In this document: in pieces, positions 29,249 through 38,395 of the stretch | Numbering within the stretch: the first letter of the stretch is position 1 | Layout of the letters: every line of letters begins with the position of its first letter | Assembly: GCF_014267345.1 (NCBI RefSeq) | Contig: NZ_JACMYD010000001.1 | Location: forward strand, 496,001-560,000 | Source: Corynebacterium sp. zg-331 | Lineage (GTDB): Bacteria; Actinomycetota; Actinomycetes; Mycobacteriales; Mycobacteriaceae | Reading direction: 5' to 3' | DNA: 64,000 nt | Position numbers and translations under genes: made by a program | Notes under the pieces: generated by a model | Database searches by the model: none | Told to the model about the DNA's origin: nothing | What the model saw: only the letters and a program-made list of their open reading frames with translations

Positions 29249-30435
29249 CCAAGAAACCGCGCCGTTCGCCCAAGGGGCGTCGGATGGACCCCAAATACGT
29301 CAAACGCCGCCAGCGCGGCGCGGCGGTGCTCGTGGCCGCCATCATCCTCATCGTCGGCGCGCTGGTGTGGATTGCGTTGAACGTGGTGGGGGCCATCGGC
29401 GGTAAAGATTATGAGGGCGAGGGCAACGGCGTGGTGCAGCTGGTGCAGGTGCCCGAGGGCTCCTCGGTCTCCGAGTTGGGCGAGGAGTTGGAGGAGCGCG
29501 GCATCGTCAAGACAGATGCGGCGTATCAGAGCGCGGCCTTTAGCAACCCCAACGCCGGTAACATTCAGCCGGGCTTCTATCGCCTCCAGGAGGAGATGAG
29601 CGCTTCGGCGGCCGTCGCGGCCCTGCTCAACCCGGCGAACAAGGTAGAGCTGCTGGACGTGCAGGGAGGGGCGACCCTCATGGACGTCACCGTGGTGGCC
29701 GGGGATACCCGCAAGGGCATTTACACCATGATCTCCGAGGTCTCCTGCGCGGAGGCCGGGCACGGCAATTGCGTGACTGCCGAGCAGCTCCATCAGGTCG
29801 CGGCCCGTACCGCCCCGCAGGAACTGGGCGTGCCGGACTGGGCGGTGGCTCCGGTGCTGGCCCGCGGCGACGACCCCCGCCGCATTGAGGCCCTGATCCG
29901 CCCTGGCCAGTATGTGATCGACCCGGGCATGGACGCCAAGGCCATCCTCAAGGACCTCATCACGCGCTCCGCGGACTACTACAACTCCACCGGCATTGAG
30001 CAACGCGCTCAGGCCGCGGGTCTGACCCCCTACGAGCTGCTCACCGCCGCCTCCCTCGTGGAGCGCGAGGCCCCGGCCGGGGACTTCGACAAGGTGGCTC
30101 GCGTGATCCTCAACCGCCTGCACGAGCCCATGCGCCTGGAGTTCGACTCCACAGTCAACTACGGACTCTCGGAGCAGGAGGTGGCCACCACGGACGCCGA
30201 TCGCGCCCGCGTTACCCCGTGGAACACCTACGCCAAGGAGGGACTGCCGGATACCCCCATCGCCGCGCCCTCCGACGACGCCATCGAGGCGATGGAGAAT
30301 CCCGCCGAAGGCAACTGGCTCTTCTTCGTCACCGTGGATCGGCAGGGAACTACCGTGTTCAACGACGACTTCGATTCTCACCAGCGCTCCGTGGAGGACG
30401 CGATGGGCAGCGGAATCCTCGATAGCAACCGATGA
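29245..30435 (+). CDS. mltG: Endolytic murein transglycosylase MltG
   Basis: Membrane-bound lytic transglycosylase that cleaves nascent glycan strands and sets their length. The 396-residue product has a very basic cytosolic start, a single transmembrane helix (about 30-52, [20 protein letters not shown]), a LysM-like region ([20 protein letters not shown]) and the YceG domain with [13 protein letters not shown] (about 266-278), where the Glu is the expected catalytic residue, then [10 protein letters not shown] and [17 protein letters not shown]. Overlaps ruvX and aroE by four bases at either end, forming a coupled ruvX-mltG-aroE unit. Confidence 0.95.
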   Translation: MTKKPRRSPKGRRMDPKYVKRRQRGAAVLVAAIILIVGALVWIALNVVGAIGGKDYEGEGNGVVQLVQVPEGSSVSELGEELEERGIVKTDAAYQSAAFSNPNAGNIQPGFYRLQEEMSASAAVAALLNPANKVELLDVQGGATLMDVTVVAGDTRKGIYTMISEVSCAEAGHGNCVTAEQLHQVAARTAPQELGVPDWAVAPVLARGDDPRRIEALIRPGQYVIDPGMDAKAILKDLITRSADYYNSTGIEQRAQAAGLTPYELLTAASLVEREAPAGDFDKVARVILNRLHEPMRLEFDSTVNYGLSEQEVATTDADRARVTPWNTYAKEGLPDTPIAAPSDDAIEAMENPAEGNWLFFVTVDRQGTTVFNDDFDSHQRSVEDAMGSGILDSNR

Positions 30436-31244
30436 GCACTCCCCGGCGCGCGGCGGTGCTCGGCAGCCCCATCGACCATTCCCTGTCCCCGGTGCTGCAC
30501 CAGGCTGGCTATGCCGCCGCCGGATTAGTCGGCTGGGAGTACCTCCGCAGGGAGTGCCGGGCGGAGGATGTACCCGCGCTGGTCGGCCGGGCAGGACCGG
30601 AATACGTTGGTTTTTCCGTGACCATGCCGGGCAAGTTTGCGGCCCTGGAGTACGCGACCGAATCCACCGAGCGTGCGCGTACCCTTGGGGCGGCCAATAC
30701 CCTGGTGCGCGTTCCCGGGGGATGGCGGGCGGATAACACGGACGTGGAGGGCATCCTCGGGGCCTTGGGCGAGTTGGGAGTGAGCGCGCCGCGGCGCGCG
30801 CTCCTGGTGGGCTCGGGGGGGACGGCCCGCCCCGCCCTGTATGCCTTGGCCCGCATGGGGGCGGTTCGGGTGGACGTGCTCAACCGCAGTGATCGCCTGG
30901 CCCAGCTGCGTCCGCTGGTGGCCGGGACCGCCTGCGAGCTGATCGGCCACGATTACGATGGTGACGTGGCGGGATTGGCGCGCGCGGCGGACGTGATCGT
31001 CTCCACCGTGCCCAGTGAGGCGATAGAACCCCACGTGAGGGATCTTGCGCACGGGCGCGTCCTGGACGTCATCTACGATCCCTGGCCCACGCCCCTGTGC
31101 ACCCAGGCGGCGGCCAATGGCTTCCGCGCCGTGGGGGGGCACGTCATGCTGGCGCACCAGGCGTATAGCCAGTTCGAGCAGTTCACCGGCGTGGCGGCAC
31201 CCCGCACTGCTATGCGCCAAGCCCTGGAGGATCATATCGGTTAG
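30432..31244 (+). CDS. aroE: Shikimate dehydrogenase
   Basis: NADP-dependent reduction of 3-dehydroshikimate to shikimate. The 270 residues have the substrate-binding SPIDHSLSPVLHQAGY (about 11-26), VTMPGKFAAL with the catalytic Lys, NTDVEGILGAL (about 98-108), the dinucleotide-binding LLVGSGGTARPALYALARMG (about 125-144), and the C-terminal GGHVMLAHQAYSQFEQFTG. The genes aroC, aroK, aroB and aroQ follow after the prepilin peptidase, so most of the middle shikimate pathway is encoded here. Confidence 0.93.
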   Translation: MSTPRRAAVLGSPIDHSLSPVLHQAGYAAAGLVGWEYLRRECRAEDVPALVGRAGPEYVGFSVTMPGKFAALEYATESTERARTLGAANTLVRVPGGWRADNTDVEGILGALGELGVSAPRRALLVGSGGTARPALYALARMGAVRVDVLNRSDRLAQLRPLVAGTACELIGHDYDGDVAGLARAADVIVSTVPSEAIEPHVRDLAHGRVLDVIYDPWPTPLCTQAAANGFRAVGGHVMLAHQAYSQFEQFTGVAAPRTAMRQALEDHIG

Positions 31245-31255
31245 GCTTGAGGGCC

Positions 31256-31654
31256 ATGTGGGGGATATACATCGGGGTGGGGGCGTGGTTGTGCGCGTTG
31301 GTATGGTGCGATCTGCGGCGCGGAATCTTACCGCATTGCCTGACTCTGCCGGGGATAGCGCTGTGGTGGGTGTGGGCGCTGAGCACGCAGCCGTGGTGGA
31401 TGATGGGCGGTGTGGCGTGGGCGGCATTGTATCTCGTGGTCGGTTGGCTGGTGGCCGGGGTGGGCGGCGGGGATGTGAAGCTGGCCGCCAGCCTGGGGGT
31501 GCTTGCCTGCGCGGGGGGAGGGGTGCGGGGCTGGTGTGCGGCGGTGGTGGGGGCGTCGGTTCTGTCCCTGGCGTCGATGGCGCTGCTGCGCCGTACCAGG
31601 GTGCCCCACGGCCCGTCGATGGTTCTATCTACGCTGTGCGCCGCGGCGATGTGA
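31256..31654 (+). CDS. Prepilin peptidase, A24 family, short form
   Basis: Aspartic membrane protease of the type IV prepilin peptidase/TadV group, which removes the leader from pilin-like proteins and lacks the methylase domain of longer forms. The 132-residue product is almost entirely hydrophobic with about four helices. The two catalytic aspartates are seen in [11 protein letters not shown] (about 18-28) and [14 protein letters not shown] (about 70-83, the GxGD motif). ATG 31,256 is the better start; a TTG lies three codons upstream. No pilin or Tad gene is in this window, so its substrates must be elsewhere. Confidence 0.88.
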   Translation: MWGIYIGVGAWLCALVWCDLRRGILPHCLTLPGIALWWVWALSTQPWWMMGGVAWAALYLVVGWLVAGVGGGDVKLAASLGVLACAGGGVRGWCAAVVGASVLSLASMALLRRTRVPHGPSMVLSTLCAAAM

Positions 31655-31667
31655 AAGAATGGTGTTC

Positions 31668-32885
31668 ATGCTTCGTTGGACTACCTCAGGGGAATCTCAC
31701 GGCCAGGCGTTGATCGCCGTGGTGGAACATATGCCGGCCGGGGTCCCGCTGAGTCGTGAGGATATCGCTCGCCAGTTAGCGCGCCGGCGTCTTGGCTACG
31801 GCCGGGGGGCGCGGATGAAGTTCGAGGCGGATGAGGTCACCATTCTCGGTGGCGTGCGCCACGGATTGACGCTGGGTAGCCCCGTGTCCGTGATGATTGG
31901 CAATACGGAGTGGCCCAAGTGGACCACCATCATGTCCGCGGATCCGGTGGACCTCGACGATCCCGAGGTGAGCGCAGCGATGAGCTCCGGGAGGGGGGCC
32001 GCCCTAACCCGGCCGCGCCCCGGCCACGCGGATTTCGCCGGCATGATCAAGTATGGCTTTGATGAGGCCCGCCCGGTGCTGGAGCGCTCCTCGGCCCGGG
32101 AGACCGCCGCCAGGGTGGCGGCGGCCACTCTGGCCCGGAACTTCCTGCGGGAAGTGCTGGGGGTCGAGGTAGTTTCGCACGTCGTGTCCATCGGTGCCGC
32201 CCGCCCCTCGCAGGGGCAACCGGGGCCGGGAGACATCGAGGCCATCGATTCTTCCCCGGTGCGTGCCTTCGATTCAGCCGCGGAGGAGGCCATGATCGCA
32301 GAGATCGAGGCTGCGAAGAAGTCTGGCGATACCTTGGGCGGCGTTGTCGAGGTGGTGGTGCACGGACTGCCCATCGGGCTGGGCTCTCACGTTTCCGGCG
32401 AGGATCGCCTGGATGCGCAGCTCGCCGCGGCGCTCATGGGAATACAGTCGGTCAAGGGCGTCGAGGTGGGCGATGGATTCGAGGAGGCGCGCCGCCGGGG
32501 CAGCGAGGCCCATGACGAGATGGTGCGCACGGACGATGGTGTCGCGCGGATCTCCAACCGCGCCGGTGGCCTGGAGGGAGGCATGACCAACGGCCAGGTG
32601 TTGCGCCTGCGCGCCGCGATGAAGCCGATCTCCACGGTGCCACGCGCCCTGCGCACGGTGGACATGGCCACGGGGCGGGCGGCTTCGGCCATCCACCAGC
32701 GGTCCGACGTGTGCGCGGTCCCCGCGGGTGCGGTGGTGGCCGAAGCGATGGTGGCGCTGGTGCTGGCCCGGGCCGTGGTGCAGAAATTCGGCGGGGATTG
32801 CCTGGCGGAGACCCGGCGCAACGCCCGGGCCTATATGGCGGATGCGGAGCGTCGGCTGTCTTTCGGCGAGGAGGCGGCCCGGTGA
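31668..32885 (+). CDS. aroC: Chorismate synthase
   Basis: FMN-dependent last step of the shikimate pathway, EPSP to chorismate. I start at ATG 31,668, which gives the universal N-terminus [15 protein letters not shown]; the open frame reaching upstream to 31,503 overlaps the prepilin peptidase gene and is not coding. The 405 residues contain the family signatures [15 protein letters not shown] (about 42-56), [35 protein letters not shown] and [13 protein letters not shown]. The stop overlaps the aroK start in GTGA. Confidence 0.96.
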   Translation: MLRWTTSGESHGQALIAVVEHMPAGVPLSREDIARQLARRRLGYGRGARMKFEADEVTILGGVRHGLTLGSPVSVMIGNTEWPKWTTIMSADPVDLDDPEVSAAMSSGRGAALTRPRPGHADFAGMIKYGFDEARPVLERSSARETAARVAAATLARNFLREVLGVEVVSHVVSIGAARPSQGQPGPGDIEAIDSSPVRAFDSAAEEAMIAEIEAAKKSGDTLGGVVEVVVHGLPIGLGSHVSGEDRLDAQLAAALMGIQSVKGVEVGDGFEEARRRGSEAHDEMVRTDDGVARISNRAGGLEGGMTNGQVLRLRAAMKPISTVPRALRTVDMATGRAASAIHQRSDVCAVPAGAVVAEAMVALVLARAVVQKFGGDCLAETRRNARAYMADAERRLSFGEEAAR

Positions 32886-33391
32886 ATCCTGCGGTGATCC
32901 TGGTCGGCCCGCCCGGGGCCGGGAAATCCACGGTGGCGCGCCGCCTCGGCAACGCCCTCAACCTGCCGGTGGTAGATACTGACGATCTCATTGCGCGGGA
33001 ATGCGGAAAGCCCTGCGGGCAGGTTTTTGCGGACCTCGGCGAATCCGCCTTCCGCGAGGTCGAGGCCCGGCACGTGGCCATGGCCCTGCACCACGGTGGG
33101 GTGGTGAGCCTGGGTGGCGGGGCGGTGACTCGCCCGGAGACCCGCGAGGCACTGCGGGAACACGTGGTGGTGTGGGTAGACGTTAGCGTTCACGAGGGGG
33201 TGCGACGTACGCAGGCGGAGGGAACCCGCCCGGTGCTGCAGGCCGAGGACCCCGTGACGCGGTATCGCGACCTGCTTGCGCAACGCGAGCCGTGGTACAA
33301 AGAGGTGGCCACCCACCGGGTGCGCACCGACGGCCGCACCCCCGCCCAGGTGGTATCCCTTATTCTGGCGATTCTTGACGCGGAGCAGTAA
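32882..33391 (+). CDS. aroK: Shikimate kinase
   Basis: ATP-dependent phosphorylation of shikimate. The 169-residue product has Walker [17 protein letters not shown] (about 8-23), the shikimate-binding [12 protein letters not shown] (about 32-43), FREVEARH, the GG motif VVSLGGGAV (about 74-82), and the lid with RPVLQ. GTG start overlapping the aroC stop. The usual length is about 170 residues, so this start is well supported; the longer open frame beginning at 32,711 lies inside aroC. Confidence 0.95.
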   Translation: MNPAVILVGPPGAGKSTVARRLGNALNLPVVDTDDLIARECGKPCGQVFADLGESAFREVEARHVAMALHHGGVVSLGGGAVTRPETREALREHVVVWVDVSVHEGVRRTQAEGTRPVLQAEDPVTRYRDLLAQREPWYKEVATHRVRTDGRTPAQVVSLILAILDAEQ

Positions 33392-33435
33392 ACGTGCGCG
33401 GTGGAATACACGCGCGACGGTGATCGGAGAAAACC

Positions 33436-34500
33436 ATGCCTAGCATTGACGTACGAGGGCCTCAGCCCTATACCGTGACCATCGGCTCCGAGCTGGGCCG
33501 GCACGTGCGCGCCGAGGTACGAGGCCGCGCGGCGATTGTGCACCAGCCGGTGCTGCGGCAGGCCGCCGAGCGGCTCGCCGCGGCTTGCGGATCGGGTAGC
33601 CTCACCATCGAGGTGCCCGATGCCGAGGAAGGCAAGACCCTGGCCCCCCTGAGCGCTATCTGGGATCGCCTGGGGGAAGCGGGGTGGACGCGCCGCGATA
33701 CCGTGGTGGGGTTGGGCGGTGGAGCCGTCACGGACGTGGCCGGGTTCGCGGCGGCCACGTGGATGCGCGGGATTCGTGTGGTGCAGGTTCCCACCACCCT
33801 GCTGGCCATGGTGGATGCCGCCGTGGGCGGCAAGACGGGGATCAATACCACCCTGGGCAAGAACCTCGTGGGGGCCTTCCACGAACCGGCCGCTGTGCTC
33901 ATCGACCTGGACTATCTCAACACCCTGCCCGCCGCGGAGATCGTGGCGGGTTCCGCGGAGATCATCAAGACGGGATTCATCGCGGATCCGGTGATCCTCG
34001 AGCGCTACGAGGCGGACCCGGCCGCAGCACTGGATCCCGAGGGGTTGCTGCCGGAGCTCATCGAGCGCTCCGTGCGGGTCAAGGCGCGGGTGGTCGGGGA
34101 GGACCTGAAAGAAGCGGGCCTGCGGGAAATCCTCAATTACGGGCACACCTTCGGGCACGCGGTGGAGCTGCGGGAGGACTACCGCTGGCGACACGGGGCC
34201 GCGGTGGCGGTGGGCATGATGTACGTGGCGCACCTGTCCCACGCCCGGGGCCTGATCGACGCCGCCCTGGTGCGTCGCCACCGCGACATCCTGGCCTCCG
34301 TGGGCCTGCCCACGACCTATGAGCCGGGGCACTTTGCGGCCTTGCGCGCGGCGATGGCCAAGGACAAAAAAAATCGTGAGGATACCGTCCGCTTTGTGGT
34401 CCTCGACGGCGAGCCGGGCCGCGTGATGCGGCTGGAGGGACCGAGCGAGGAGGAGCTGCGGGTGGCTTATCGCTCGCTGAGCGAGGGGGACCGATCGTGA
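33436..34500 (+). CDS. aroB: 3-dehydroquinate synthase
   Basis: NAD- and metal-dependent cyclisation of DAHP to 3-dehydroquinate. The 354 residues include the NAD-binding [20 protein letters not shown] (about 94-113), [20 protein letters not shown] (about 118-137), [11 protein letters not shown], and the metal ligand region [13 protein letters not shown] (about 233-245). Spacing from aroK is 44 bases; the stop overlaps aroQ by four bases. Confidence 0.96.
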   Translation: MPSIDVRGPQPYTVTIGSELGRHVRAEVRGRAAIVHQPVLRQAAERLAAACGSGSLTIEVPDAEEGKTLAPLSAIWDRLGEAGWTRRDTVVGLGGGAVTDVAGFAAATWMRGIRVVQVPTTLLAMVDAAVGGKTGINTTLGKNLVGAFHEPAAVLIDLDYLNTLPAAEIVAGSAEIIKTGFIADPVILERYEADPAAALDPEGLLPELIERSVRVKARVVGEDLKEAGLREILNYGHTFGHAVELREDYRWRHGAAVAVGMMYVAHLSHARGLIDAALVRRHRDILASVGLPTTYEPGHFAALRAAMAKDKKNREDTVRFVVLDGEPGRVMRLEGPSEEELRVAYRSLSEGDRS

Positions 34501-34952
34501 CCAAGGTGGTAGTAATCAACGGCCCTAATCTCGATCGCCTGGGCAAACGCCAGCCGGAGATATACGGTTCCACCACGCTGGCGCAGGTGGAGGCGATGCT
34601 CGAGGAGGAGGCGCGGGCCCGGGGCCTGGCCGTGGAATGCCGCCAGTCCAACGCGGAGCACGTGCTCATCGAGTGGGTGCACGAGGCTGCCGATGCGGGC
34701 TGGGCGGTGATCATCAACCCGGGGGGATTCACGCACACCTCGGTGGCCCTGCGTGACGCCCTGGCGGAGGTTGCCGATGGCCCCGGGTTCGTCGAGGTGC
34801 ACATATCCAACGTGCATGCGCGCGAGGCATTTCGCCAGCACAGCTACCTTTCCCCGATCGCGCTGGCCGTGATCGCGGGGCTGGGGGTGGAGGGGTACCG
34901 GGCGGCCCTGTGCTTTTTTGCCCGCCGCGAGGCAGACGCCCCGCTAGACTGA
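34497..34952 (+). CDS. aroQ: 3-dehydroquinate dehydratase, type II
   Basis: Converts 3-dehydroquinate to 3-dehydroshikimate. The 151-residue type II enzyme is dodecameric and unrelated to AroD. Motifs are [17 protein letters not shown] (about 8-24, including the catalytic Tyr of the lid region), [16 protein letters not shown] (about 76-91) and [20 protein letters not shown] (about 100-119) with the catalytic His. GTG start coupled to aroB. Confidence 0.95.
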   Translation: MTKVVVINGPNLDRLGKRQPEIYGSTTLAQVEAMLEEEARARGLAVECRQSNAEHVLIEWVHEAADAGWAVIINPGGFTHTSVALRDALAEVADGPGFVEVHISNVHAREAFRQHSYLSPIALAVIAGLGVEGYRAALCFFARREADAPLD

Positions 34953-34986
34953 GGCGGGAGAGAACCCCGCTTTCGAGGAGGACACG

Positions 34987-36078
34987 ATGGCCCTAGCCGA
35001 TACCCGTTATTCCCAGCGTCGCCGCACCCTTTCGTCCCGCTTGGCGGGGCAGCGCATCGACATGATGCTGATCACCAACCTCGTGCACGTGCGGTATCTC
35101 TCCGGCTTTAGCGGCTCGAACGCGGCCCTCCTGCTTTCCAAAGACCTCAATCCTCAGATCTGCACGGATGGTCGTTATACCACGCAGGTGACCGAGGAGG
35201 TGCCCGACGTTGAGGCGCTCATCGCCCGGCCCTGCGCCGAGGCCCTCCTCTCGCGACTGGAGGGGCCGCGCCGCGTGGGAATCGAGGCAGATGAGGTAAG
35301 CGTGGCTCAGTGGGAGGCCCTGCGCGCGGCCGCGGGGGAGGACGTGACCCTGGTTCCGGTGCGTGGCGTGGTGGAGCAGCTGCGCCTGGTCAAGGATCCC
35401 CGCGAGCTCGATGGCCTGCGCGAGGTCGCGGAGTTGGCCTCCCAGGCGTTTGTGGATCTTATGACCGCTGGTGAGCTTGCAGTGGGACGCTCGGAGCGCG
35501 ATATTGCCGCAGACCTGGAATATCGTATGCGCACAGCGGGGGCGGAGCGCACCAGCTTCGATACGATCGTTGCCTCGGGGCCGAACTCCGCGAAGCCGCA
35601 TCACGGCGCGGGGGATCGGGTGCTGCGCCACGGCGATCTGGTGACGCTGGACTTCGGGGCGCTACGCGGGGGTTTTCACTCCGACATGACGCGCACGGTA
35701 GTCATGGGCGAGGCCGATGAGTTTGCCGCGGAGATCTACGAGGTGGTGCGCCGTGCCCAGGAGGCCGGGGTGGAAGCGGCCACGGCGGGTACCGCATTGT
35801 CCGATATCGATCGCGCCGCCAGACAGGTGATCGAGGAGGCCGGGTACGGGAAGTATTATGTGCACTCCACGGGGCACGGCGTGGGTCTGGAGGTGCACGA
35901 GGGACCCTATGCTTCGGCGACGGGGGAGGGAGAGCTGCGCGAGGGCATGACGCTGACCATCGAGCCGGGAATCTACGTTCCGGGCCGGGGCGGGGTGCGC
36001 ATCGAAGACACGCTCATCATCACCCCTGGCTTCCCGGAAGTGATCACCAGGGTGAGCAAGGACCTCACGGTGTTGTAG
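34987..36078 (+). CDS. pepQ: Xaa-Pro aminopeptidase, M24 family
   Basis: Creatinase/prolidase-fold metallopeptidase removing N-terminal residues before proline or cleaving X-Pro dipeptides. The 363-residue product has an N-terminal creatinase domain and a C-terminal pita-bread domain. Metal ligands are visible in LVTLDFGALRGGFHSDMTRT (two Asp, about 218-237), YVHSTGHGVGLEVHEGPYA (His, about 294-312), LTIEPGIYVPG and GGVRIEDTL (Glu residues). It sits between aroQ and efp, the usual corynebacterial order. Starts at ATG 34,987 after GAGGAGGA. The exact peptide preference cannot be told. Confidence 0.92.
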   Translation: MALADTRYSQRRRTLSSRLAGQRIDMMLITNLVHVRYLSGFSGSNAALLLSKDLNPQICTDGRYTTQVTEEVPDVEALIARPCAEALLSRLEGPRRVGIEADEVSVAQWEALRAAAGEDVTLVPVRGVVEQLRLVKDPRELDGLREVAELASQAFVDLMTAGELAVGRSERDIAADLEYRMRTAGAERTSFDTIVASGPNSAKPHHGAGDRVLRHGDLVTLDFGALRGGFHSDMTRTVVMGEADEFAAEIYEVVRRAQEAGVEAATAGTALSDIDRAARQVIEEAGYGKYYVHSTGHGVGLEVHEGPYASATGEGELREGMTLTIEPGIYVPGRGGVRIEDTLIITPGFPEVITRVSKDLTVL

Positions 36079-36123
36079 ACTGGCATAGTTAGGATACCGG
36101 ATCACACGAGGGAGAACCGCTAA

Positions 36124-36687
36124 GTGGCAACCACCGCTGATTTCAAAAACGGTCTTGTGCTCAAAATCGACGGCAAGCTGCAGCAGATCATTGAGTTCCA
36201 GCACGTTAAGCCGGGGAAGGGGCCGGCGTTCGTGCGCACCAAGCTCAAGGACGTTGTCTCCGGCAAGACGGTGGATAAGACCTGGAACGCCGGCGTCAAG
36301 GTAGAGACCGCCAACGTGGATCGCCGGGATATGACCTACCTGTACCACGACGGCAGCAACTACGTGGTCATGGACGACAAGACCTTCGAGCAGGTGGAGC
36401 TGGACGCGGATAAGTTTGGTGACGCCGCCCGTTTCCTGCTGGAGAATATGCGCGTGCAGGTGTCCTTCCACGACGAAGAGCCGCTCTTTGCCGAGCTGCC
36501 GGTGTCCGTGGATCTCAAGGTGCAGCACACCGATCCCGGCCTGCAGGGCGATCGTTCTACCGGCGGCACCAAGCCCGCCACCTTGGAGACCGGTGCGGAG
36601 ATTCAGGTGCCGCTCTTCATCGAGACGGGCAACGTGCTCAAGGTGGATACCCGCTCGGGCGAGTATCTTTCCCGCGTGAACAACTAG
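36124..36687 (+). CDS. efp: Translation elongation factor P
   Basis: Relieves ribosome stalling at polyproline. The 187 residues show the KOW-like domain I with the modification-loop Lys in [20 protein letters not shown] (about 23-42), followed by two OB domains and the C-terminal signature [16 protein letters not shown] start. The stop overlaps the first base of nusB. Confidence 0.96.
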   Translation: MATTADFKNGLVLKIDGKLQQIIEFQHVKPGKGPAFVRTKLKDVVSGKTVDKTWNAGVKVETANVDRRDMTYLYHDGSNYVVMDDKTFEQVELDADKFGDAARFLLENMRVQVSFHDEEPLFAELPVSVDLKVQHTDPGLQGDRSTGGTKPATLETGAEIQVPLFIETGNVLKVDTRSGEYLSRVNN

Positions 36688-37220
36688 TGGCCGCCGTGAC
36701 CAAACGCCAGGAGAAGTGGCGCCGACACGGTGCCCGCTATAAGGCCCGTCGCCGCGCGGTGGACGTGCTCTTTGAGGCCGAGGCCCGCGACGTCGATCCC
36801 ATGAGTATCGTGGCGGATCGCACGGAGCTGGCACGGGTGCCGGAAAATCAGGTGGCTCCCATCGCAGATTACACCCGGCAGATCGTCCTGGGTGCCGCCG
36901 AGGAACTGGATGCGGTGGACGCCGCCATCACCAGGTTCCTCAGCGATCAATGGGAGCTAGGGCGTATTCCCGCAGTCGATCGCGCGATTTTGCGCATGTC
37001 CGTGTGGGAGCTGATCTTTAACCCGGAGGTGCCCACCGCCACTGCGGTCGTGGAGGGCGTGGAGATTGCCAGCGAGTACTCCGGGGAACAGGGCGCACCG
37101 TATATTCACGCGGTGCTCGACGACGTGGCCAAGCACCTCGACGAGCTGCGTGCGGCCGCCGCGCCTGCCCCCGCCGAGGAGGCGGACTCGGCCGAGGCTA
37201 GCGATTCTCTCGACGATTAA
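36687..37220 (+). CDS. nusB: Transcription antitermination factor NusB
   Basis: All-helical RNA-binding partner of NusE in rRNA antitermination. The 177-residue product contains [26 protein letters not shown] (basic N-terminus and first helix; core [17 protein letters not shown]), [20 protein letters not shown] (about 91-110) and [19 protein letters not shown] (about 119-137), all family signatures. The C-terminus is Ala/Glu-rich. It overlaps efp by one base and is convergent with the YbjN-like gene, whose 3' end overlaps it by about 23 bases. Confidence 0.95.
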   Translation: MAAVTKRQEKWRRHGARYKARRRAVDVLFEAEARDVDPMSIVADRTELARVPENQVAPIADYTRQIVLGAAEELDAVDAAITRFLSDQWELGRIPAVDRAILRMSVWELIFNPEVPTATAVVEGVEIASEYSGEQGAPYIHAVLDDVAKHLDELRAAAAPAPAEEADSAEASDSLDD

Positions 37221-37641
37221 GCAGCTCCTCGGCGGCACGGGCCACGCGATCCTGGCTCGCCAGGACCTCGTCCACCGCCCCGCGCAGGGCCGCACTCAGT
37301 TGCTCCTCGGTGATCCCGGCGGCGATGGGGAGGTCGCATTCGGTGCGCACCACGAGGTTTTCCTCCCGATCCGCCACCACGGCTTTGGCACCGAAGCCGG
37401 AGCAATTCACCTGGTTGGCCGCCAGGTGCAGGGTGGGCACGCCAGAATCGGAGGCCAGCTCGGTGGGGTTGTCCGCGCGCACGATGAGCACCGAGTTCAG
37501 CAGCGCAAAGGTCACGCGGAAGCCGTTGAGGTTGGCGGTGGCCACCTGGGGGTCCTCGGTAGGCCACAGGGTGATCCCAAAAGCCTTCATAGCTGCCGTG
37601 ACGCGGTCGAAGGTCAGCTCGGAAACGCGCTGCTCGCTCAT
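37198..37641 (-). CDS. YbjN-like domain protein
   Basis: 147-residue soluble protein starting at ATG 37,641. The sequence has the alternating strand/helix pattern of YbjN/type III secretion chaperone-like domains: [20 protein letters not shown] (early helix and loop), then [19 protein letters not shown], and a C-terminal helix rich in Ala/Glu. It lacks signal peptide and catalytic motifs. Its start overlaps the stop of the next upstream minus-strand gene by four bases, so the two related proteins form a coupled pair. The function is unknown. Confidence 0.7.
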   Translation of the reverse strand: MSEQRVSELTFDRVTAAMKAFGITLWPTEDPQVATANLNGFRVTFALLNSVLIVRADNPTELASDSGVPTLHLAANQVNCSGFGAKAVVADREENLVVRTECDLPIAAGITEEQLSAALRGAVDEVLASQDRVARAAEELLNRRENR

Positions 37642-38117
37642 GCCTCTTCCTCCTCGTGGTTGTGGGTATCTTCCCAGGTGACGGCCTCCGGGAACTGCGC
37701 CTCGAGCCACTGGAAGCACGCCGCGATGGCATCGAGGGTGGACATGACAAAGGCCCCCATCTGATTGCGGCTGAGACCCTGGGCGATGTGGAGGCGTCGG
37801 CAGGCGGAAAAGGCCAGGACGCCAGGGGTGGATTCGAAAAAACGCAGGGTGGGGGCGAGCTGGGTGAGGTTCCACTCGTTGCTCGCGGCCAGGGCGGTGG
37901 CGGCCCGGTTGCTGTCCACCTCGCCGCGCCAGATGGAATCGCACAGCAGGTAGTCGCCCTCGATGGCAAAGGACACGGCGGCGTTGTGGAATCCGGTGCG
38001 CACCACGGGGGTGGGGTCCTGGTGGAGCCGGTAGGCGAGGTCTTCGGCCTCCAGGATATCCACCACGGATTGCTCGGAGACCGGGGCGAGGGGGGTATCT
38101 GGTTCGGGGTGAGTCAC
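37638..38117 (-). CDS. YbjN-like domain protein
   Basis: 159-residue soluble protein, first gene of a two-gene minus-strand operon divergent from carA. It has VDILEAEDLAYRLHQDP, then strands VSFAIEGDYLLCDSIWRGEV and FSACRRLHIAQGLSRNQMGA, a pattern compatible with YbjN-like proteins, and an acidic end (HNHEEEEA). The two proteins look like distant paralogues. In relatives such pairs lie between nusB and the pyr operon. The function is unknown. Confidence 0.68.
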   Translation of the reverse strand: MTHPEPDTPLAPVSEQSVVDILEAEDLAYRLHQDPTPVVRTGFHNAAVSFAIEGDYLLCDSIWRGEVDSNRAATALAASNEWNLTQLAPTLRFFESTPGVLAFSACRRLHIAQGLSRNQMGAFVMSTLDAIAACFQWLEAQFPEAVTWEDTHNHEEEEA

Positions 38118-38248
38118 GCATCTCCTTCATCGAGGGCTTGTCTGTGTTCGACAATGATCTGTCCACCACAGTAGCCAAGTTGCGGTGATATGCTTGCGGG
38201 GATCCTTGTGATGAGGGTCGTGGTTAATCACTGGACATCCTTTAAAGG

Positions 38249-38278
38249 CCGCACAGAGAGGCGGGAAAGGAGGTCACG
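38249..38278 (+). promoter_or_regulatory. PyrR-type mRNA-binding hairpin overlapping a ribosome binding site
   Basis: Short stem CCGC (38,249-38,252) / GCGG (38,261-38,264) closes the loop ACAGAGAG, and AGAGAGGC matches the core of the PyrR RNA-binding consensus (AGAGAGGC/U in a hairpin loop). Immediately after comes AAAGGAGGTCACG, a near-perfect Shine-Dalgarno, ending at ATG 38,279. PyrR binding here would block translation initiation, the mode proposed for actinobacterial pyr leaders. No pyrR gene is present in the window. Confidence 0.65.
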
Positions 38279-38395
38279 ATGAGTCAGGCGAACGCCCGAG
38301 GCGTCGTCGTGCCCATCGCGCACCGGCACACCAGCTGCGTGGAGGCAGCGGTATATCACGGGGGAGGGTTAGCATATGGGGGATCACGTCGATGA
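38279..38395 (+). CDS. 38-codon leader ORF coupled to carA (possible pyrR remnant)
   Basis: Small frame with AAAGGAGGTCACG directly before its ATG, the strongest ribosome binding site in the window. It begins MSQANARGVVVPIAHRH and ends with a Gly/Arg-rich tail; the TGA overlaps the carA ATG as ATGA, an arrangement for translational coupling. It occupies the place where pyrR, pyrB and pyrC stand in other corynebacteria. The IAH triplet and VVV before it faintly recall the N-terminal region of PyrR, so this may be the stub left by a deletion. Whether the peptide is functional is unknown; its translation could control carA. Confidence 0.5.
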   Translation: MSQANARGVVVPIAHRHTSCVEAAVYHGGGLAYGGSRR

